In this document: piece by piece, positions 1 through 9,161 of the stretch
Layout: each line of letters begins with the position of its first letter
How positions within the stretch are numbered: position 1 is the stretch's first letter
From: Actinomycetospora sp. TBRC 11914
GTDB taxonomy: Bacteria; Actinomycetota; Actinomycetes; Mycobacteriales; Pseudonocardiaceae
Assembly (NCBI RefSeq): GCF_012933465.1
Contig: NZ_JABBND010000005.1
Location: forward strand, 124,001-188,000
Direction of reading: 5' to 3'
DNA: 64,000 nt
Program-made: the position numbers and the translations under genes
Notes under the pieces: generated by a model
What the model was told of the DNA's origin: nothing
Seen by the model: only the letters and a program-made list of their open reading frames with translations
Databases searched by the model: none

Positions 1-225
1 GGCCACCACAGCAGGGAGTGACTCGTTCGCCGAGGATCTTCCCCGATCGGCGCTCTGCGACCGCACACGCATCCCGGGAACTACGCGACCCGGACATCCG
101 GGGCCGACGAGGTCGTCACCGGGTCAGCAGAACGACAAGGCTGTTCGGGCGACTCGATGGCGATCTCTCACGTCGAATTCCTACTCTTCGTAGTCATCTG
201 GGGATTTCATCAACAGGGGGACCCG

Positions 226-1914
226 ATGGCGAACACACCGGACGACTCAGGGCTCGTCCCACTCCCGGGAAGTGACCGGACGCCGGTCGTCGGTGCCGAG
301 CGCGTGGAGGACGTCGCACCCGACGACCGGGTGAGCGTCACCGTCGTGCTGCGCCGGCGCGCCGACGCCGACCTCGGCGCGGTGCGCGACACCGACCCGG
401 CGGAGCGGCGCCGCCGGTTCGCCGAGCTCGCCGGCGCCGACCCCCACGAGGCCGACGCGGTGGAGCGCTACCTCGAGGACGCGGGCCTCGAGGTCAGCAC
501 CGACCTCGCCCGTCGCACGGTGACCGCGACCGGCACGACGAGCCAGGCCCAGGCCGCGTTCGGCGTGAGCCTCGGCCGCTACCAGGCGCACGGGGCCACC
601 TACCGCGGGCGCGAGGGCCAGGTGCAGCTCCCGGCCCAGCTCGCCGAGTACGCCACCGCGGTGCTCGGACTCGACGACCGCCGCCAGGGCCGGGCGCACC
701 TGCAGCAGGGCGACACCCTCTCCGAGGACGATCTCCCGGACCTGGGGGCTCCCGCGAGCACGCTGCTGCCCGATCCGCCGGCCGTGGCCGCCCACGCCGC
801 CACCGTGCCCAAGCCCCAGCCGCTGTGGACCACGCAGGTGGCGGAGCTCTACGACTTCCCGACCGACGTCGACGGCTCGGGACAGACCATCGCCATCCTG
901 GAGTTCGGCGGGGGCTACACCGACCCCGACCTCGACGGCTACTTCACCAAGATCGGGGTGAAGCGGCCGAAGATCCTGTCGGTGGGGGTGGACGGCGGGA
1001 AGAACAGCCCCGGGCAGGACGCGGACGGCGAGGTGCTCCTCGACATCGAGGTCGCGGCCACCATCGCCCAGAAGGCCACCATCGCCGTCTACTTCGCCCC
1101 CAACTCCGACCAGGGCTTCGTCGACGCGATCTCCACGGCCGTCCACGACAGCGTCAACAACCCCTCGGTGGTCAGCATCAGCTGGGGTGGCCCGGAGGAC
1201 GACTGGACCGTCCAGGCGCGCACGGCGATGGAGGAGGCCTTCGCCGATGCCGCGGCGCTCGGCGTCACGGTGCTCTGCGCCGCCGGCGACCACGGCGCGG
1301 GCGACGCGTCACGTCGGCGCGACGGGGAGCGGCGCGTGGACTACCCGGCCGCCAGCCCGCACGTGGTGGCCTGCGGCGGAACGGCCCTCATCGGTGCCTC
1401 GTCGCAGATCACCGCCGAGACGGTGTGGAACGACCATGACGGCTGGGCGACCGGCGGCGGCGTCAGCCGCATCTTCCCGACGCCGCACTGGCAGCGCATC
1501 GACGAGCCGGGCCTGCTCCTCGTCGACGGGTTCGCCGGGCGCGGCGTGCCCGACGTCGCGGGCAACGCCGACATCGCCACCGGCTACGTCATCCTCGTCC
1601 ACGGGAACTGGGGGCCGGTCGGCGGCACGAGCGCCGTCGCGCCGCTCTATGCCGGCCTGGTCGCGCTGATCAACCAGGCCACGCCCACGCCGATCGGCGC
1701 CCAGTTCCCGATCTCGCTGTACGCCGCCAGCGCCTCGCAGCTCGACGGCCTCGTCCGCGACATCACCGCCGGGGACAACTCGACGCCGAAGACGGGCGAC
1801 CTCGGCCCGGCCGTCACGGGCTACCAGGCCGACAAGGGCTGGGACCCGTGCACCGGCCACGGCAGCGTCCGGGGGCGCGGACTGCGGGACTTCTTCGTGG
1901 GGTCCTTGGCCTGA
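226..1914 (+). CDS. S53 family (kumamolisin-like) acid serine peptidase
   Basis: Sedolisin-family endopeptidase, a class that usually works at acidic pH with a Ser-Glu-Asp triad. The 562-aa product has an N-terminal pro-domain (about residues 1-190) and a subtilisin-fold catalytic domain. Visible triad residues are Glu269 and Asp273 in GEVLLDIE and Ser469 in GGTSAVAP; the oxyanion region is ISWGGPEDD. The C-terminal block around DITAGDN to GWDPCTG fits the family calcium site. ATG 226 is preferred over the upstream in-frame start at 157 because a CAGGGGGA ribosome binding site lies 5 nt before it. No classical signal peptide is visible, as in kumamolisin itself, so the export route is unclear. 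The gene stands alone upstream of the kinase block. Confidence 0.93.
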   Translation: MANTPDDSGLVPLPGSDRTPVVGAERVEDVAPDDRVSVTVVLRRRADADLGAVRDTDPAERRRRFAELAGADPHEADAVERYLEDAGLEVSTDLARRTVTATGTTSQAQAAFGVSLGRYQAHGATYRGREGQVQLPAQLAEYATAVLGLDDRRQGRAHLQQGDTLSEDDLPDLGAPASTLLPDPPAVAAHAATVPKPQPLWTTQVAELYDFPTDVDGSGQTIAILEFGGGYTDPDLDGYFTKIGVKRPKILSVGVDGGKNSPGQDADGEVLLDIEVAATIAQKATIAVYFAPNSDQGFVDAISTAVHDSVNNPSVVSISWGGPEDDWTVQARTAMEEAFADAAALGVTVLCAAGDHGAGDASRRRDGERRVDYPAASPHVVACGGTALIGASSQITAETVWNDHDGWATGGGVSRIFPTPHWQRIDEPGLLLVDGFAGRGVPDVAGNADIATGYVILVHGNWGPVGGTSAVAPLYAGLVALINQATPTPIGAQFPISLYAASASQLDGLVRDITAGDNSTPKTGDLGPAVTGYQADKGWDPCTGHGSVRGRGLRDFFVGSLA

Positions 1915-2030
1915 GGTGAGGGCGGCGGTCGCCCAGTAGCCCGTCTCGCGCCGCTTCCGCGGCCCCGTCCCCTGGGCCACGGAGCGTCTATGATCCTGCG
2001 CGGTTCGGGGAACCTCGGCATGGGGCATGG

Positions 2031-3536
2031 ATGACGGAGCAGTTCGGCCCGTATCGGGTGGGGGTACGGCTCGGCCGTGGCGGGATGGGCGAGGTCCACG
2101 AGGCCTTCGATACCGTCCGCGAGCGCACCGTCGCGCTCAAGCGGCTGCTCGCCGGTGACCAGGACGACCCCGACGTCCGCGAGCGCTTCCGTCGCGAGTC
2201 CCGCATCGCCGCCCGGCTCGACTCCCCGCACGTCGTGCCGATCCACGACTTCGGCGTCATCGACGACCGCATGTTCATCGACATGCGCCTCGTCCGGGGC
2301 CGCGATCTGGGCTCCCTGCTCAGCGCCGAGGGGCCGCTGTCGGCGGAGCGCGCCGTGGCGATCGTCGAGCAGGTCGCGGACGCCCTCGACGCGGCCCACG
2401 AGGCCGGGATCGTCCACCGCGACGTCAAGCCATCGAACGTCCTGCTCGCCGCGCGCGACTTCGTCTACCTCGCGGACTTCGGCATCGTCCACGTCCGCGC
2501 GGCCACCGACCAGCCCCGGCTCACCGCCACCGGCTCCTCCCTCGGCACGCCGGCGTACATGGCGCCGGAGCAGCTGCGCGCCGAGCCGTTCGACCAGCGC
2601 CTCGACGTCTATGCGCTCGGCTGCGTCCTGTTCGAGACCCTGACCGGGCGCGCGCCGTTCGTCGGCGAGCGCATGGCGATCATGCTCAGCCACCTCAACG
2701 ACGATCCGCCGCGCCCGTCGTCGTTCGCCCCGGCCGTGCCGTCGGAGCTCGACGAGGTGGTGCTGCGGGCGCTGTCGAAGGAACCGGCGCGACGTCAGGG
2801 ATCGGCGGGCGAGCTGGCCGGGGACGCCCGATCCGTGCTGGAGCGACTGGCCTCCTCGACCGAGGCGCGCACCTACGACGTCCACACGATGCCGGGCCGC
2901 CCGGCGGAGCCCCGCGCCGCGGCCGTCGGTGCGCCGCGCCGACCCGCTCCCCCGGTGCGGATGCCGCCGCCGGCGGGTGCACCGGCGCAGGGTCCCGACG
3001 CTGCCCGACGGGCTCCCTGGGCGCCCCGCCCGGTTCCCGGCGACCGCACCGGCGCGCCCTCCCCCGCGCCCGGCTCCCTGCCGCCCGGGATCCCGCAGCC
3101 TCGTGCCGGCAGCGGTCCGGTCGTCCCTCCGCCGACGCCGCGGCCCGCCGACCGCGGTCGGCTCGGGCTCGTCGCGCTGGTCCACGCCGTGCTGGTGGCG
3201 CCGGTGGGCCTGGCGCTCGGGGTCGTCGCCCGCCGTCGAGGAGACCGGCGCGGGACCGTCGCGATCGTCCTCGGCGCGGTCCTGACGGTGGCCGCGGTCG
3301 GGGCCGGATACGTCCTGCTCAGGACGCCGGTGGTCTCGGCGAGCGCGGTCGCGGGCCAGATCGTGGCGCAGTCGGGCCTCGCACCCGGCCAGGTGACCTG
3401 CCCGGACTCGCTCCCGGCGCGGGTCGGCGCGTCGGTCGTGTGCACCGCGACCGGTGGCGGCGGCACGCAGTCGCTCCGGGCGACGGTGACGTCGGTGAGC
3501 GGGAACCAGGTCCGGTTCGACATCGTCGCGCAGTAG
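2031..3536 (+). CDS. PknB-type serine/threonine protein kinase with DUF4333-like tail
   Basis: Hanks-type kinase, 501 aa. The glycine loop LGRGGMGEV, ATP-binding lysine in VALKRL (about residue 37), HRDVKPSN (about 129-136), DFG (about 150) and GTPAYMAPE are all present, so it should be active. After a Pro-rich linker (about 280-375) come two hydrophobic segments (about 378-398 and 408-430) resembling DUF4190, then a C-terminal domain with two Cys resembling DUF4333. If both segments span the membrane the tail would return to the cytoplasm, so topology is uncertain. ATG 2031 has only a weak upstream purine run. It heads a block of FHA and kinase genes, which are its likely partners. Substrates are not determinable here. 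Confidence 0.92.
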   Translation: MTEQFGPYRVGVRLGRGGMGEVHEAFDTVRERTVALKRLLAGDQDDPDVRERFRRESRIAARLDSPHVVPIHDFGVIDDRMFIDMRLVRGRDLGSLLSAEGPLSAERAVAIVEQVADALDAAHEAGIVHRDVKPSNVLLAARDFVYLADFGIVHVRAATDQPRLTATGSSLGTPAYMAPEQLRAEPFDQRLDVYALGCVLFETLTGRAPFVGERMAIMLSHLNDDPPRPSSFAPAVPSELDEVVLRALSKEPARRQGSAGELAGDARSVLERLASSTEARTYDVHTMPGRPAEPRAAAVGAPRRPAPPVRMPPPAGAPAQGPDAARRAPWAPRPVPGDRTGAPSPAPGSLPPGIPQPRAGSGPVVPPPTPRPADRGRLGLVALVHAVLVAPVGLALGVVARRRGDRRGTVAIVLGAVLTVAAVGAGYVLLRTPVVSASAVAGQIVAQSGLAPGQVTCPDSLPARVGASVVCTATGGGGTQSLRATVTSVSGNQVRFDIVAQ

Positions 3537-3549
3537 CTGCGCTTCGCTC

Positions 3550-3589
3550 GTGAGCACGAAGTGTCGCGGTACCGACACGGGGTGCTCAC
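3550..3589. repeat. 40-nt extragenic palindrome, copy 1 (probable terminator)
   Basis: Directly seen: GTGAGCAC at 3550-3557 pairs with GTGCTCAC at 3582-3589, and GTGTCG at 3561-3566 pairs with CGACAC at 3573-3578, with symmetric 3-nt bulges and a 6-nt centre. It begins 14 nt after the kinase stop, so it may terminate transcription. A related 40-nt element lies at 53864-53903, matching at 29 of 40 positions by eye, which suggests a dispersed repeat and not a one-off hairpin. Confidence 0.75.
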
Positions 3590-3685
3590 AGCCTGCAGAG
3601 AATTGGGTCTCGGATGTAACTCGTTCGAGTGTCGGAGCGATGACGGCTCCGTGGCCCCGATCACGGGGTGCGAACGGGGGGATCC

Positions 3686-4864
3686 ATGACGCTGGCGAAC
3701 GGCGCACCCGGAGCAGCACGCCCCGGGGAAGGTGAGGGGCGCGGTACGCCGCAGTCGGGCATCCCGACACAGGGGGCGCCTCCCGCGAACTGGGGCTCGC
3801 AGCCGCCACGTCCGAGCGGGCCCTTCCCGACGCCGTTCGCCGCTCCCCCGGGGGCGGTCCCGCCGCCGCGGCCGACGCCGGCCCCCGACACGCCCGCCCA
3901 GCGCTCACCGCTGATCGACTCCCGCCCGCACCTCGACGACGACCGCACGTCCCTGGTTGAGCGCTCCGGCCCCTCGACGGCGGACCGGTGGACGACGGCG
4001 TGGGCCGTCCTGGCCCGTCGTGGCCCGGTTCGCTGGGGGCTGGTCAGCGTCCTGGCCCTGGCGCTGGCGTTCGTGCTGTTCAGCGCGGTGATGTGGTGGG
4101 TGGGGCCGAGCGCTCCGTCGGCGACGGCGACCGTCGCCCCCGTGACCTGGACCGGGATCGTCTACGACGTCGGCGCCGCCGGCGTGAACCTCCGCTCCGA
4201 CCCCCAGGTCCGGCCCGACGACGCCCGCGACACCGCCGCGCGCGGGGCTCGGTTGACTCTGTCATGCGGCGAGACCGGGGACGTCGTCGCCAAGGGATCG
4301 GTGAAGACGGCGACCTGGGTGAAGACGACCGACGGGCTCTTCGTCTCGATGCTCTACGTGCGGATCCCGGGACGAAGGTCGATCGCCACCTGCAGTGGTT
4401 CGAAGACCGATGAGCCCCTGCTCGCACTCGCCGACCCCAGCCACCCGGAATTGCCCCCGCCACCTGGGACGCGACTCGGGGCAGCCGATGGCCCGAGAGG
4501 TGCTTCGACGTCATCTGCAGGAGGAAGCTCCGCCGTCGCCGGCGGTGCGGGCATTGAAGCCTCAGGTCCAACCGCGCCTCCGGCGCTGTCTGCTGGTTCC
4601 CTTCCGGCTCCGAACCAACTCGCTATGACGAGTGGAACAGGGGTCGCTGCACCACAAGCCCAGGTTGGGTCGGGGGTGGTCTCGGCCGGCTCGAGCGGAG
4701 CGGGAGGCACGGACACCTCTGAAGGACGCAGCGCCACCGTGCCGCCAAAGCAATCAACGAAGCCGACGAAACCGACGCCTGCCCCCAAATCCACCTCGCC
4801 CGGGAGCGCGGGGAGCGCGACGGGGCCACTCCTCCCGAATCCCGACACCACGCCCGTTGGCTGA
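3686..4864 (+). CDS. Membrane-anchored protein with SH3b-like extracytoplasmic domain
   Basis: A 392-aa protein with a Pro/Gly-rich cytoplasmic N-terminus (about 1-100), one strong transmembrane segment (about 115-142) and an external domain of about 90 residues containing GVNLRSDPQ and repeated Cys. That pattern resembles bacterial SH3 (SH3b) domains that often bind cell-wall peptide. The last 150 residues are Ser/Pro/Ala-rich and probably disordered. ATG 3686 follows a GGGGGGAT ribosome binding site; an upstream GTG at 3668 would add six residues. Codon use from about 4400 onward is less GC-biased than its neighbours. Its place between a kinase and an FHA-ABC transporter suggests a sensor or wall-linked accessory role, which is inference. 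Confidence 0.7.
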   Translation: MTLANGAPGAARPGEGEGRGTPQSGIPTQGAPPANWGSQPPRPSGPFPTPFAAPPGAVPPPRPTPAPDTPAQRSPLIDSRPHLDDDRTSLVERSGPSTADRWTTAWAVLARRGPVRWGLVSVLALALAFVLFSAVMWWVGPSAPSATATVAPVTWTGIVYDVGAAGVNLRSDPQVRPDDARDTAARGARLTLSCGETGDVVAKGSVKTATWVKTTDGLFVSMLYVRIPGRRSIATCSGSKTDEPLLALADPSHPELPPPPGTRLGAADGPRGASTSSAGGSSAVAGGAGIEASGPTAPPALSAGSLPAPNQLAMTSGTGVAAPQAQVGSGVVSAGSSGAGGTDTSEGRSATVPPKQSTKPTKPTPAPKSTSPGSAGSATGPLLPNPDTTPVG

Positions 4865-4978
4865 CTGATCCATGACCGTGTCCATCAGACACTGTCCCTT
4901 GCCGGGGGATCGCACGACGCACGCCGAGAAGGCCGACGAAGGCCGGTCCGCGTCACCACCGAGCACGCCTCGGAGCCG

Positions 4979-5034
4979 GCCGGGACGAGTCCCGGCTGAA
5001 GTGCTGCGGACTAACCGAGTCCTCGAGACTCGGT
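4979..5034 (+). promoter_or_regulatory. Two hairpins in the leader of the FHA-ABC gene
   Basis: Two perfect inverted repeats precede the transporter gene. The first has 8-nt arms and a 2-nt centre (4979-4996). The second, ACCGAGTC at 5014-5021 with GACTCGGT at 5027-5034, has a 5-nt loop and ends 6 nt before the GGGGGA ribosome binding site at 5041. They could be an upstream terminator plus a protein-binding or translation-control site; the sequence alone does not decide. Confidence 0.5.
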
Positions 5035-5050
5035 CGCTTGGGGGGAATTT

Positions 5051-7477
5051 ATGACGCAGGTCGAAGAGGCCGGTGGCCGCCGGCCCGCACCACCGACGAC
5101 CGCGCTCGAGATCCGGACCGACGGCAACCACCGGCTCGCCCGACCCGGTGCCGAGTTCGTCGTCGGCCGGGACGAGACGTGCGACCTCCAGGTCCTCGGG
5201 CCGCAGGTCTCGCGCCGCCACCTCGTCGTCCGGATCGGACCGGTCGGGTGGGAGGTCGTCGACGAGAGCCGCAACGGCTCGTTCGTCGGCGGTCGCCGCC
5301 TGACCCGAGAACCGGTTCGCGGGCCCCTCGTCGTCCGGCTCGGCACCGACCACACCGCACCGACCGTCGAGCTCGTCCCCCGCCCCGTGCCACAGCCGCG
5401 GCCGACGCCCGCTCCGCCGGTGATCCCCGAGCAGCGCGGCGCCCCGTCGGCGGCGCAACGATCGGGGCGCCAGGGGAAGCTGTCGGCGGTCCACGACCTG
5501 CGCACCTCCCCGCAGCGCCTGACGATCGGTCGCGACGAGCGCAACGACGTCGTCATCGCCGACCTCCTCGCCTCGAGGCAGCACGCCGAGCTGGTCCGCG
5601 ACGGCCGGCGCTGGGTGCTGATCGACCTGGGCAGCGCGAACGGCACGTTCGTCAACGGGCAGCGGATCCGTCGGCAGGAGATCGGGCCCGACGACGTCGT
5701 CGGGATCGGCCACGTGCTCCTGCACCTCGAGGGCAGTCAGGACGGGTACGGCAGGCTCGTCGAGCACGTCGACACCGGTGACGTCGGGTTCCGCGCCGAG
5801 GGCATCGTCGTGCGGACCCCGACGGGGAAGCAGCTCCTCGACGACGTCGGGTTCGCGCTGGAGTCGAAGAGCCTGCTCGCGGTGGTCGGGCCGAGCGGGG
5901 CGGGCAAATCGACCCTGCTCAAGGCGCTGACCGGGTTCCGGCCCGCCGACGAAGGCCGGGTCGAGTACGCCGGCCGCGACCTCTACGCCGACTACGACGA
6001 GCTCCGTCAACGCATCGGGCTCGTGCCCCAGGACGACATCCTGCACCCGCAGCTCACCGTCCGACGGGCCCTGCGCTACGCCGCCGAGCTGCGGTTCCCC
6101 GACGACGTCGGGTCGGGCGAGCGGGAGCGTCGGGTCGACGAGGTGATCGCCGAGCTCGGGCTCACCGGGCAGGCCGACCAGGCGATCCACAGCCTCTCGG
6201 GCGGTCAGCGCAAGCGGACCTCGGTGGCGCTCGAGCTGCTGACGCGACCGTCGCTGCTCTTCCTCGACGAACCGACCTCCGGTCTCGACCCCGGGCTGGA
6301 CAAGTCGGTGATGCGCACGCTGCGGGGGCTGGCCGACGACGGGCGCACGGTCGTCGTCGTGACCCACAGCGTCGCCAACCTCGACCTCTGCGACCGCCTG
6401 CTGCTCCTCGCGCCGGGCGGGAAGGTCGCGTTCTTCGGGCCGCCGCAGGAGGCGCTCGCCCACTTCGGGCGGAACGACTTCGCCGATGTGTTCCTCGCGC
6501 TGCAGGAGGAACCCGAGGCCGACTGGGGAGGACGGTTCCGCCGCTCCCCCGCCTACGCGCGCCACGTCGGGCGGCCGGGAGCGACGCCGGGCCGCACCGA
6601 GCACCTGGGGTCGACGGCGGGCGCCGCCGCGACCCGCCAGCAGTCGGTGTGGCGCCAGCTCTCGGTGCTGTGCCGGCGCTACCTCGCGGTGATCGCGGCC
6701 GACCGGCAGTACCTGGTCTTCATGGCCGCGCTCCCACTGGTGCTGAGCCTCCTCGCCCACGCGCTCCCCGGGGACGCCGGGCTGTCGATGGCCGAGCAGC
6801 TCCGCGGCGCGGCCGGAGCGCCCAACAGCCTGTGGCTGGTGCTCGTGATCGGGGCGGCGCTGATGGGCTCGGCCGCATCCATCCGGGAGCTGGTGAAGGA
6901 ACGGGAGATCTACCGTCGGGAGCGGGCCATCGGGCTCTCCCGCGGGGCCTACCTGACCTCGAAGCTGCTGGTGCTCGGGGTCGTCGTCGGGCTGCAGGCG
7001 GTGGTGCTCGGCGTGCTCGGGACGGTCGGGCGGCCGCCGCCGGACGCGCCGGTGGTGTTCGGCTCGGCGACGTTGGAGATCGTCGTCGCGCTGGCGGTGC
7101 TGACCGTCGCGAGCATGGCGGTCGGTCTCGCGGTCTCGGCGCTGATCGACAACGCCGACCGCGGGATGCCGCTGCTCGTGCTGCTCGCGATGCTCCAGTT
7201 CATCCTCTCGAGCGCGCTGCTGCAGATCGGGGGTCGCCCCGGGCTGGGGCAGCTCGCGTGGCTGGTCCCGGCGCGGTGGGGGTTCGCGGCCGGCGCGGCG
7301 ACGATCGGGCTGCCGACCGGGCCGGACACGCACTCGCTCTACCAGCAGCACGACGCGCTGTGGGACCACGGCGCCGGGACGTGGCTGCTCGACGTGGCCG
7401 CGCTCGGCGTCGTCAGCGCTCTCTTCGTCGCGGCGACCTGGTGGTTGTTGCGCCGCCCCGATCCGCAGCGCCGGTAA
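5051..7477 (+). CDS. Double-FHA ABC transporter (Rv1747-like exporter)
   Basis: An 808-aa fusion of signalling and transport. FHA domain 1 (about 30-95) has GRDE, SRRHL and NGSFV; FHA domain 2 (about 155-220) has GRDE, SRQHAE and NGTFVNG. The ABC ATPase follows, with Walker A GPSGAGKST (about 279-287), signature LSGGQRKR (about 380), Walker B FLDEP (about 404) and the THSV switch. The C-terminal 260 residues form an ABC-2 permease of about six membrane segments. This order matches mycobacterial Rv1747, whose FHA domains bind phosphothreonine and which is a kinase substrate. Kinase genes on both sides support phospho-regulation here. The exported substrate is unknown. ATG 5051 has a strong ribosome binding site. 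Confidence 0.93.
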   Translation: MTQVEEAGGRRPAPPTTALEIRTDGNHRLARPGAEFVVGRDETCDLQVLGPQVSRRHLVVRIGPVGWEVVDESRNGSFVGGRRLTREPVRGPLVVRLGTDHTAPTVELVPRPVPQPRPTPAPPVIPEQRGAPSAAQRSGRQGKLSAVHDLRTSPQRLTIGRDERNDVVIADLLASRQHAELVRDGRRWVLIDLGSANGTFVNGQRIRRQEIGPDDVVGIGHVLLHLEGSQDGYGRLVEHVDTGDVGFRAEGIVVRTPTGKQLLDDVGFALESKSLLAVVGPSGAGKSTLLKALTGFRPADEGRVEYAGRDLYADYDELRQRIGLVPQDDILHPQLTVRRALRYAAELRFPDDVGSGERERRVDEVIAELGLTGQADQAIHSLSGGQRKRTSVALELLTRPSLLFLDEPTSGLDPGLDKSVMRTLRGLADDGRTVVVVTHSVANLDLCDRLLLLAPGGKVAFFGPPQEALAHFGRNDFADVFLALQEEPEADWGGRFRRSPAYARHVGRPGATPGRTEHLGSTAGAAATRQQSVWRQLSVLCRRYLAVIAADRQYLVFMAALPLVLSLLAHALPGDAGLSMAEQLRGAAGAPNSLWLVLVIGAALMGSAASIRELVKEREIYRRERAIGLSRGAYLTSKLLVLGVVVGLQAVVLGVLGTVGRPPPDAPVVFGSATLEIVVALAVLTVASMAVGLAVSALIDNADRGMPLLVLLAMLQFILSSALLQIGGRPGLGQLAWLVPARWGFAAGAATIGLPTGPDTHSLYQQHDALWDHGAGTWLLDVAALGVVSALFVAATWWLLRRPDPQRR

Positions 7478-7523
7478 CGGAGAGCAACTTCTCCTCGATC
7501 AACCAACCGGATATGAGGGCTGG

Positions 7524-9161
7524 ATGGGGGAGCTCGGGGTGTCGACAGAGACGTTCGGTGACTACGAACTGCACGAGCTGCTCGGACGCGGCGGGATGGG
7601 AGAGGTGCACCGGGCCTACGACACGGTGCGCAAGCGGACCGTCGCCCTGAAGCGGCTCCCGGTCTCGCTCGCGCGCGACGAGGCGTTCCGCCGCCGGTTC
7701 CGCACCGAGGCCGAGGTGGCGGCGCGTCTCACCGAACCCCACGTGCTCCCCGTGCACGACTACGGCGAGATCGACGGGCGGCTCTACCTCGACATGCGCC
7801 ACGTCGAGGGTCCCGACCTGGGCAGCCTGCTCGCCAAGCACGGCCCGCTCGGCCCGGACGAGGCCGTCGACGTCGTCGGCCAGGTGGCGGCCGCGCTGGA
7901 CGCGGCGCACGCCGACGAGCTCGTCCACCGCGACGTCAAGCCGTCCAATGTGCTCATCACCCTCGACGAGAACGAGCGCCCCGCGTTCGCCTACCTGACG
8001 GACTTCGGCGTGGCCCAGATCGGGGGCGCCGACACCGGGCTGAGCACCACGAACGCGACCGCGGGCACCGTCGACTACATGGCGCCCGAGCGGTACACGA
8101 GCCGCCGGACGGACCGGATGGTCGACGTCTACTCGCTCGGCTGCGTGCTCCACGAAGCCCTGACCGGTGACAAGCCGTTCCCCGCGGCCAGCATGCCCGA
8201 GGCGATGCACGCCCACCTGTACCTCGAGCCGCCGCGGGCCTCCGAGGGCCGTGACGGAGTCCCCACCGCGCTCGACGAGGTCGTGGCCGTCGCGATGGCC
8301 AAGGACCCGGCGGACCGCTACGCCACATGCGGCGCCCTCGCGTCCGCCGCGCGGGCGGCGCTGCAGCAGGGGGTGCCCCAGGCCGACGTCGCCACCGCCG
8401 TGCCGGCGTCGGCGGCGACCGAGCCCGTGGTGCCACCGGCGGTGACCGACCCGATGCCCTCCCCCGCGGTCCCGGCCCCGGGCGGGCCCCCGCCGCCACT
8501 CACCGCCCGCCGTCGTCCTCGCCGCAGGCTCGCGCTGGCGGCCGGAGCGGTCGCCGCCTGCGCACTGGGTGCCGTCGCCGTGGTCCCGTTCGCCTCGGCG
8601 GGCACGACGACCACGACCCCGCCGGCAGCAGCGCCCGCCCCCGCGCGGCCGGTCCAGACCCAGGGATGGGCGGCGACGCCCGCCGTGGCCGCCACCGTCG
8701 CCGACGGTGCCTTCACGGGGAGGACCAGCGGCAACGAGGTGACCGTCGCACTCGCCACGAAGGGCGGCCACGTCGCCGCGTACCTCTGTGACGGGAAGAA
8801 GGTCGAGGCCTGGTTCCAGGGCACGGTGTCGGGGACGACGGTGCACCTGACCAGCGGCGACGGGAGCCTCGTCGACGCGGACCTGTCCGCCGACAGCGCC
8901 CTGGGCACCATGACGGTGGACGGGCGGACACTCCCCTTCTCGGCCGAGCGCTCGGCACCGCCCGCGGGCCTGTACGAGGCCTCGTCGGGCAGCGCGAAGA
9001 TCGGCTGGATCGTGCTCGCGAACGGCAAGCAGGTCGGGATCCTCCAGGACGGCGCCACGGCGTCCCCGGCGCCGGCGCTGGACCCCGCCACCATGAGCAC
9101 CGTCGTCGACGGACGACCGGTCGGCGCGGCGCGCGTCGAGCCCGGCGGTGCGGCCTGGTGA
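7524..9161 (+). CDS. PknB-type serine/threonine protein kinase with extracytoplasmic domain
   Basis: Second kinase of the block, 545 aa. GRGGMGEV, VALKRL, HRDVKPSN, the DFG equivalent in TDFGVAQ and the TVDYMAPE activation segment are intact. A Pro-rich linker leads to one membrane segment (about 333-358) and an external domain of about 185 residues that I do not recognise, built of short beta-like repeats with one Cys. The kinase half closely resembles the product of 2031-3536, so the two are probably duplicates with different sensor tails. An alternative GTG start at 7539 has the better ribosome binding site (GGGGGAG, 7526-7532) and would drop five residues. The stop overlaps the next gene by 4 nt, implying translational coupling. 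Confidence 0.92.
   Translation: MGELGVSTETFGDYELHELLGRGGMGEVHRAYDTVRKRTVALKRLPVSLARDEAFRRRFRTEAEVAARLTEPHVLPVHDYGEIDGRLYLDMRHVEGPDLGSLLAKHGPLGPDEAVDVVGQVAAALDAAHADELVHRDVKPSNVLITLDENERPAFAYLTDFGVAQIGGADTGLSTTNATAGTVDYMAPERYTSRRTDRMVDVYSLGCVLHEALTGDKPFPAASMPEAMHAHLYLEPPRASEGRDGVPTALDEVVAVAMAKDPADRYATCGALASAARAALQQGVPQADVATAVPASAATEPVVPPAVTDPMPSPAVPAPGGPPPPLTARRRPRRRLALAAGAVAACALGAVAVVPFASAGTTTTTPPAAAPAPARPVQTQGWAATPAVAATVADGAFTGRTSGNEVTVALATKGGHVAAYLCDGKKVEAWFQGTVSGTTVHLTSGDGSLVDADLSADSALGTMTVDGRTLPFSAERSAPPAGLYEASSGSAKIGWIVLANGKQVGILQDGATASPAPALDPATMSTVVDGRPVGAARVEPGGAAW

Noticed and set aside
4754-7369. Open frame of about 870 codons on the - strand
   Set aside because: Antisense shadow of the FHA-ABC transporter gene; no recognisable domain and composition typical of GC-rich antisense frames.
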